A DNA stretch of 64,000 bases from assembly GCF_029626105.1 (NCBI RefSeq), contig NZ_JARUBH010000009.1, forward strand, positions 2,914,001 to 2,978,000, written 5' to 3'. The stretch comes from Solwaraspora sp. WMMD792 (lineage in GTDB: Bacteria > Actinomycetota > Actinomycetes > Mycobacteriales > Micromonosporaceae). Under the pieces are notes generated by a model. The model saw only the letters and a list, made by a program, of their open reading frames with translations, ran no database searches and had not been told where the DNA came from. The translations under genes and the position numbers were made by a program. Positions 60,587-64,000 of the stretch are shown piece by piece. Within the stretch, counting starts at the first letter, position 1, and every line of letters begins with the position of its first letter.

Positions 60587-62761
60587 CTACCCGCCGATGG
60601 TGTGGTCGGCGACGGCCGAGAGTGTCGTGTGCCAGTCGTGCCACTGGGTGAGCGGCAACCCGCCCACCCACTGATTGCTCGGCGTCCGGTCCGCCGACGC
60701 CGTGGCGCTGGCGGTGACGCGGTCGAGCAGCGCCACCGCCGCAGCGGCGTCGCGGGGATCCACGGTGATGCCGTTGGCGGCGGCCACGCACAGCGCCCGC
60801 GCCACCACCTGCGCGGTCGAGGCGGACGCCTGCGGCGAGTCACGCCGCACCGTCAGGTCGGACAGCACCGTCCGGGCGTGCCGGACCGCCGTGGCGCAGG
60901 CCCGCGCCCGGGCGGCGTGTTCCCGGTCGGGCGTGGCCAGGGCGAGGTCGGTGGCGATCCGGGCCGCGAGCTGGTGGCTGGAGCGGGCGGCGACGGCCTT
61001 GGCGGCGTATCCGGCTGTTTCCCGGCGGACGACCTCCGTACGCACCGCCGCCACCCGTTCCTGCACCGCGAGGGCCTGACGAAGGTCGCCACGCCGGCCG
61101 GTGCGGGACCGCCAGTCGGCGTAGTGGTGCAGGTGGAACACCTGGGCGTCGCTGAGAGAGTCGATCACGGTTGCCAGATCGGTGTCAGGGTCGATTCCCC
61201 GTGCTGTCAGCGTGGCCGACCACCACGACTTCATCATCGACGCGGGGACCTGGGCTACGGACGCCTCGGTCGGGTCCACCGGGGAGTCCGGGTCGGGCAG
61301 CGCCGCAGGCAGGGAGGTAGCGTCGAGCAACGCGGTGATGCCGATCTCCAGCAGGTACGCCGCCGCGCCGGGGTCCATCCGACCGGACCGCCAGGACTCC
61401 ACGACGTGCTGCTGCGACGCGATCAGCCGCCGCACGGAGGACACCCGGTGGGGATCCGGGTCGGCGTCAGGGCCGGGCAGCTCGCGGGTCGAGTCCCACA
61501 CGTCGAGGTAGGCACCGTACGCGCGAAGCAGCAACGCCACCGGGTCCGTGGGATCGAGCACCTCGCCACTGCGCACGACGGCGAGGGCGACCAGCTCCCG
61601 GGTCTGGTGACGCAGGTCCGGCCGGGTCGTCAGGAGTTCGTCGCGGTAGCGGAGGTAGTTGGTGGCGACGTGGGCGACCAGCAGGTGGGCGCGGCGGTGC
61701 AACAGCGGAAGGCCTGCCAGTTCACCGGCGTCGGGCAACGTCGGCAGCGTCGGTGTCGGGGCGTGGCCGACGCGGGTCACACCGCCGAGGCTGGCTGCCA
61801 CGAACGGAGCCACGACGGCACCGACCCGCACCATGGCCTGGACGTGACGGGAGCCCCGGTCGTCCTCGGTCAGCCACACCACACCCCTGCCGGGACGCCC
61901 GACGTCAAGCAGCCGGTGACACCAGGCCGAGGCGATGTCGTCGAGCGCCTCCGGGGACACCACTCCAACGCCACCGGCCGGGTCGCCGGACTTGTCCACG
62001 GCGAGCCCGATCGCGGGAAGTGTCGCGTCGACCAGATCGAACGACGTCGGCCGCCAGCGGGCGTCGGCCCGCTCCGCGCCGGTGTCGTCGGGGGGCTGCG
62101 GTGCCCACGGACGGATCTCTGACGGGGCGTCGTCACCTGCGACCACCCGTGCCCGGTCGACCTGTCTGCCCCACCGGGCCGACAGCGACCGCTGCACCTG
62201 GCGGGCCTGAACGGCCGCGACGACCAGGGCCGGCTGTGCCCGGTAGACCTCAAGGACCAGCCCTGCCCACACCGCCAAGCGGATCTCGCGATCACAGTCG
62301 CCGGAGGCGAGCCACTGGGCGGCGGCAGCGACGGCGGCCGTCGCGTCACGCAGCAGCCGGTTGGCGGCGGCCAACACCGCTGCTGCCTTTGTGTCAGGGC
62401 CGTACCGGTTCAGCGTGGCGTTGCTCAAGCCGCCAGGCAGGGGTGCCTGCGGACCCGCCCAGACCGCGCGGCCCACCCACGACCAGTCCCGGTCGCCGTC
62501 GGTGGCCGGCACGGCGAACGTGGCGGCGTCCAGACCGGACCGTTGTGCCTTGTCCGGGGCAGGCGCCCCGCGCCCTATCTCGGCCAGCGACAGGGTGGTG
62601 TAGTCGCACACCCAGGACCGGTGGAACGGGGGGAGGTCGCCGTCCACCCCGAACAGCGAGGCGACCTTGCGGGCCACCCGCACCTCCACCACGTCGGCGC
62701 GGCGGGCCTCGGCTGCCGGGATCTCGGCGGGGAAGACGTGCACGGCCGACACCGTACACAC
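60587..62761 (-). CDS. large protein of unknown function at the head of the type III-D operon
   Basis: 724 residues from a GTG at 62761 with GGAG 5 bases upstream. No family is recognised. About the first 60 residues look globular (VFPAEIPAAEARRADVVEV). The rest is dominated by Ala/Arg/Leu-rich helices (YLRYRDELLTTRPDLRHQTR, HYADWRSRTGRRGDLRQALA), suggesting an all-helical or TPR-like repeat fold. There is no transmembrane segment, signal peptide, nuclease motif, P-loop, HEPN RxxxxH with flanking pattern, or CHAT-type His/Cys dyad that I can see. It is the first gene of the leftward operon, 50 bases before cas10, and divergent from the CARF-like gene, so a role in this CRISPR system (effector, inhibitor or scaffold) is inferred from context alone. 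Confidence 0.8.
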   Translation of the reverse strand: MCTVSAVHVFPAEIPAAEARRADVVEVRVARKVASLFGVDGDLPPFHRSWVCDYTTLSLAEIGRGAPAPDKAQRSGLDAATFAVPATDGDRDWSWVGRAVWAGPQAPLPGGLSNATLNRYGPDTKAAAVLAAANRLLRDATAAVAAAAQWLASGDCDREIRLAVWAGLVLEVYRAQPALVVAAVQARQVQRSLSARWGRQVDRARVVAGDDAPSEIRPWAPQPPDDTGAERADARWRPTSFDLVDATLPAIGLAVDKSGDPAGGVGVVSPEALDDIASAWCHRLLDVGRPGRGVVWLTEDDRGSRHVQAMVRVGAVVAPFVAASLGGVTRVGHAPTPTLPTLPDAGELAGLPLLHRRAHLLVAHVATNYLRYRDELLTTRPDLRHQTRELVALAVVRSGEVLDPTDPVALLLRAYGAYLDVWDSTRELPGPDADPDPHRVSSVRRLIASQQHVVESWRSGRMDPGAAAYLLEIGITALLDATSLPAALPDPDSPVDPTEASVAQVPASMMKSWWSATLTARGIDPDTDLATVIDSLSDAQVFHLHHYADWRSRTGRRGDLRQALAVQERVAAVRTEVVRRETAGYAAKAVAARSSHQLAARIATDLALATPDREHAARARACATAVRHARTVLSDLTVRRDSPQASASTAQVVARALCVAAANGITVDPRDAAAAVALLDRVTASATASADRTPSNQWVGGLPLTQWHDWHTTLSAVADHTIGG

Positions 62762-62785
62762 AACTACTCCGATCGATCAACTACT
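62761..62785. repeat. direct repeat in the divergent promoter region
   Basis: CAACTACT occurs at 62761-62768 and 62778-62785 with GATCGATC between. The repeats are in the only AT-rich part of the 128-base gap between the 724-aa gene and the CARF-like gene, at a spacing of 17 bases. A regulator binding site or part of the promoters is possible. Confidence 0.5.
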
Positions 62786-62889
62786 AAAGTTGCCGAAGAT
62801 TCGGTACGGATAGGCTGTTCGAGGCGGGGCCCGGACGGCATTCCGACACTCCGTGGCTACCCGACCCGTCGTCTTCCACAATGGCCCCC

Positions 62890-64000
62890 ATGCGCCTGCT
62901 GGTTCACATCACCGGGGAAGCGGATCTCCTGCTTCGCGCGGACGGCCCCACCCCCAAGACCGTCCGCGCCGACCGGGTCCAAGCCCGCTGCCGACAACTC
63001 GCCGCGACAGCCGCCGGCCCCGCCGGGTCGTCCGCAGCCCGGCGACTACTCATCGACGGCACCTGGGAGGACGACCACCCCCGTACTGCCGCACCCAGCC
63101 CGCTGCTCGGTGCCCTGACCAGACTCACCGAGACCTCGGACCTCGACGTACTGGTGATCGGCACCCGCCAGCAGCCACCCGATGACCTGGACACGGCGCC
63201 GATCGCCCAGACCCTCGCCGAGGCGCTGCGCACCGGGACCGGCGACGCGGCGACCATCCACACCATCGCGGCGGCGACGATCGAAGGTCTGGCGGAAGTG
63301 GACGTCATCCACGCCGTCGCCGCCCACCTCGACCGCTCCCCGCGCTACACCGAGGCGATGGTGACCTGGGGCTCCGGCTCCACCACCCTGGCCATGGGCG
63401 TGCTCACCGCGCTGTCTCAGGCGGGGCTCCCCTGGCGGCTGATCGTCACCAACGGCCGGACCGCGTACGAAATCGTCGACCCACAGGACAGACTCGACCG
63501 TGACCCGGTCGCCGGCGTCCTGGTCCGCTGGCGCATGTTCCAGGCCCTCGCCGACCTCGCCCTCACCGACCCGCCCATGGTCGGGCTCACCGACGACGGA
63601 CACGACCTCGTCCGCCGAGCCGCCGAGCGCCACGACCGAGGGTTCGCCGCGTACGACACCGCGTCGTTGCGCGCGGTACTCGCCGACGCCGTCGTCCGCC
63701 GCGACGGCACCGCCAGCCTCGCCGTCCGCCGCTATGTTGTCAGCCGCTACGAGGAACTGCTGGAACTCGACCAGATCGACCACCCGTGGGCCGAAGACCT
63801 CCTCCGCAGGTACGAGCAGCCCAGCGGCGGCCCGCCGCTCGGCGCGAAGCTTGGCATGATCGCGCACGACCGCCACGACGACCCGATGATCTGCGCCTCC
63901 GTCGACCTGCCGTCCTACCGATGGCTGTACGGATCCGAGGTCGCTTCACTGCAGAACATCGGAAAGGGCAGTCACAACCTCCGCCCGCCCACCGCCTGCG
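62890..64000 (+). CDS. CARF-like Rossmann-fold protein, candidate CRISPR effector (3' truncated)
   Basis: At least 370 residues; the frame stays open to the window edge, so the C-terminal part is missing. An in-frame ATG at 62881 is an alternative start. Residues ~70-175 have a CARF-like layout: a strand LDVLVIGTRQQP with DTAPIAQTLAEAL, then helical parts, then a strand followed by a ligand-loop-like VTWGSGSTTLAMGVLTALSQ (about 152-171) and the strand WRLIVT. CARF domains bind cyclic oligoadenylates made by Cas10. Residues ~190-340 are helical and charged, and a new domain may begin near ICASVDLPSYRWLYG. No effector nuclease motif is visible in the part present. Divergence from an operon with GGDD-type Cas10 supports the reading. 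Confidence 0.7.
   Translation, partial: MRLLVHITGEADLLLRADGPTPKTVRADRVQARCRQLAATAAGPAGSSAARRLLIDGTWEDDHPRTAAPSPLLGALTRLTETSDLDVLVIGTRQQPPDDLDTAPIAQTLAEALRTGTGDAATIHTIAAATIEGLAEVDVIHAVAAHLDRSPRYTEAMVTWGSGSTTLAMGVLTALSQAGLPWRLIVTNGRTAYEIVDPQDRLDRDPVAGVLVRWRMFQALADLALTDPPMVGLTDDGHDLVRRAAERHDRGFAAYDTASLRAVLADAVVRRDGTASLAVRRYVVSRYEELLELDQIDHPWAEDLLRRYEQPSGGPPLGAKLGMIAHDRHDDPMICASVDLPSYRWLYGSEVASLQNIGKGSHNLRPPTAC

Noticed and set aside
60587-62761. Idea that the 724-aa protein is a TPR-CHAT (Csx29-like) protease
   Set aside because: Size and helical content fit, but no CHAT-type His and Cys motifs could be found in the sequence.
1-64000. tRNA, rRNA, insertion sequences, integrases or phage genes
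   Set aside because: None was recognised on either strand by eye; a covariance-model scan would be decisive for small RNAs.

Overview
The window is high-GC DNA (GC-rich third codon positions, many GTG starts, actinobacterial families such as CvnA/roadblock, TIGR03089, DUF3159, DUF397/DUF5753 and NgcEFG) from a filamentous actinomycete, most likely a member of the Micromonosporaceae. The family-level placement is an inference from gene content and codon style; no rRNA or tRNA gene was seen.

Layout. (1) 1-6.9 kb: end of a secreted FN3 protein, a MoxR / DUF58 / transglutaminase-like operon, a DUF3159 membrane protein behind a possible iron box, and a proline-rich membrane protein. (2) 7.1-14.2 kb: a secreted GH48 cellulase, a GH1 beta-glucosidase and a membrane Ser/Thr kinase; the long GH48/GH1 gap carries two CebR-like operators. 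(3) 14.2-18.9 kb: a partial conservon (sensor kinase plus roadblock protein) and an FGGY sugar kinase. (4) 18.9-27.4 kb: a tryptophan leader peptide and attenuator in front of a fused TrpE-TrpG, then WrbA, a D-amino-acid oxidase, a lipoprotein, a thioredoxin-fold protein, a CPBP protease and an FAD monooxygenase. (5) 27.4-34.7 kb: an alpha-glucan cluster (GH63-like hydrolase, debranching enzyme, GT4 glycogen-synthase-like enzyme) and a soluble Ser/Thr kinase. (6) 34.7-39.6 kb: housekeeping or unknown genes, including an actinobacterial family-A DNA polymerase, with a perfect 46-bp palindrome beside it. (7) 39.6-48.2 kb: an RpiR-ngcEFG amino-sugar/oligosaccharide importer, a winged-helix/hydrolase fusion, a GH6 cellulase and a divergent LacI/CebR-like repressor. 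CebR-like boxes at GH48, GH6, LacI and near ngcEFG suggest one cellulose/oligosaccharide regulon. (8) 48.2-50.5 kb: a small membrane protein and an XRE-DUF5753/DUF397 pair.

(9) 50.5-64 kb is the most unusual region. A 13-repeat CRISPR array is transcribed leftwards and followed by a perfect 19-bp hairpin. To its right lies a tightly overlapping leftward operon: a ~724-aa protein of unknown family, an HD-less Cas10 with intact GGDD, a ~799-aa Csx10-like protein (Cas7-Cas5-Cas11 arrangement), a double Cas7, Csx19 and a ~797-aa TIGR03986-type Cas7. This set matches the fused-subunit type III-D variant (III-Dv) described from cyanobacteria. A divergent gene, cut by the window edge, encodes a CARF-like Rossmann protein and may be the cyclic-oligoadenylate effector. 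No cas1, cas2 or cas6 lies in the window. The 724-aa protein and the CARF-like protein are the best candidates for undescribed components.
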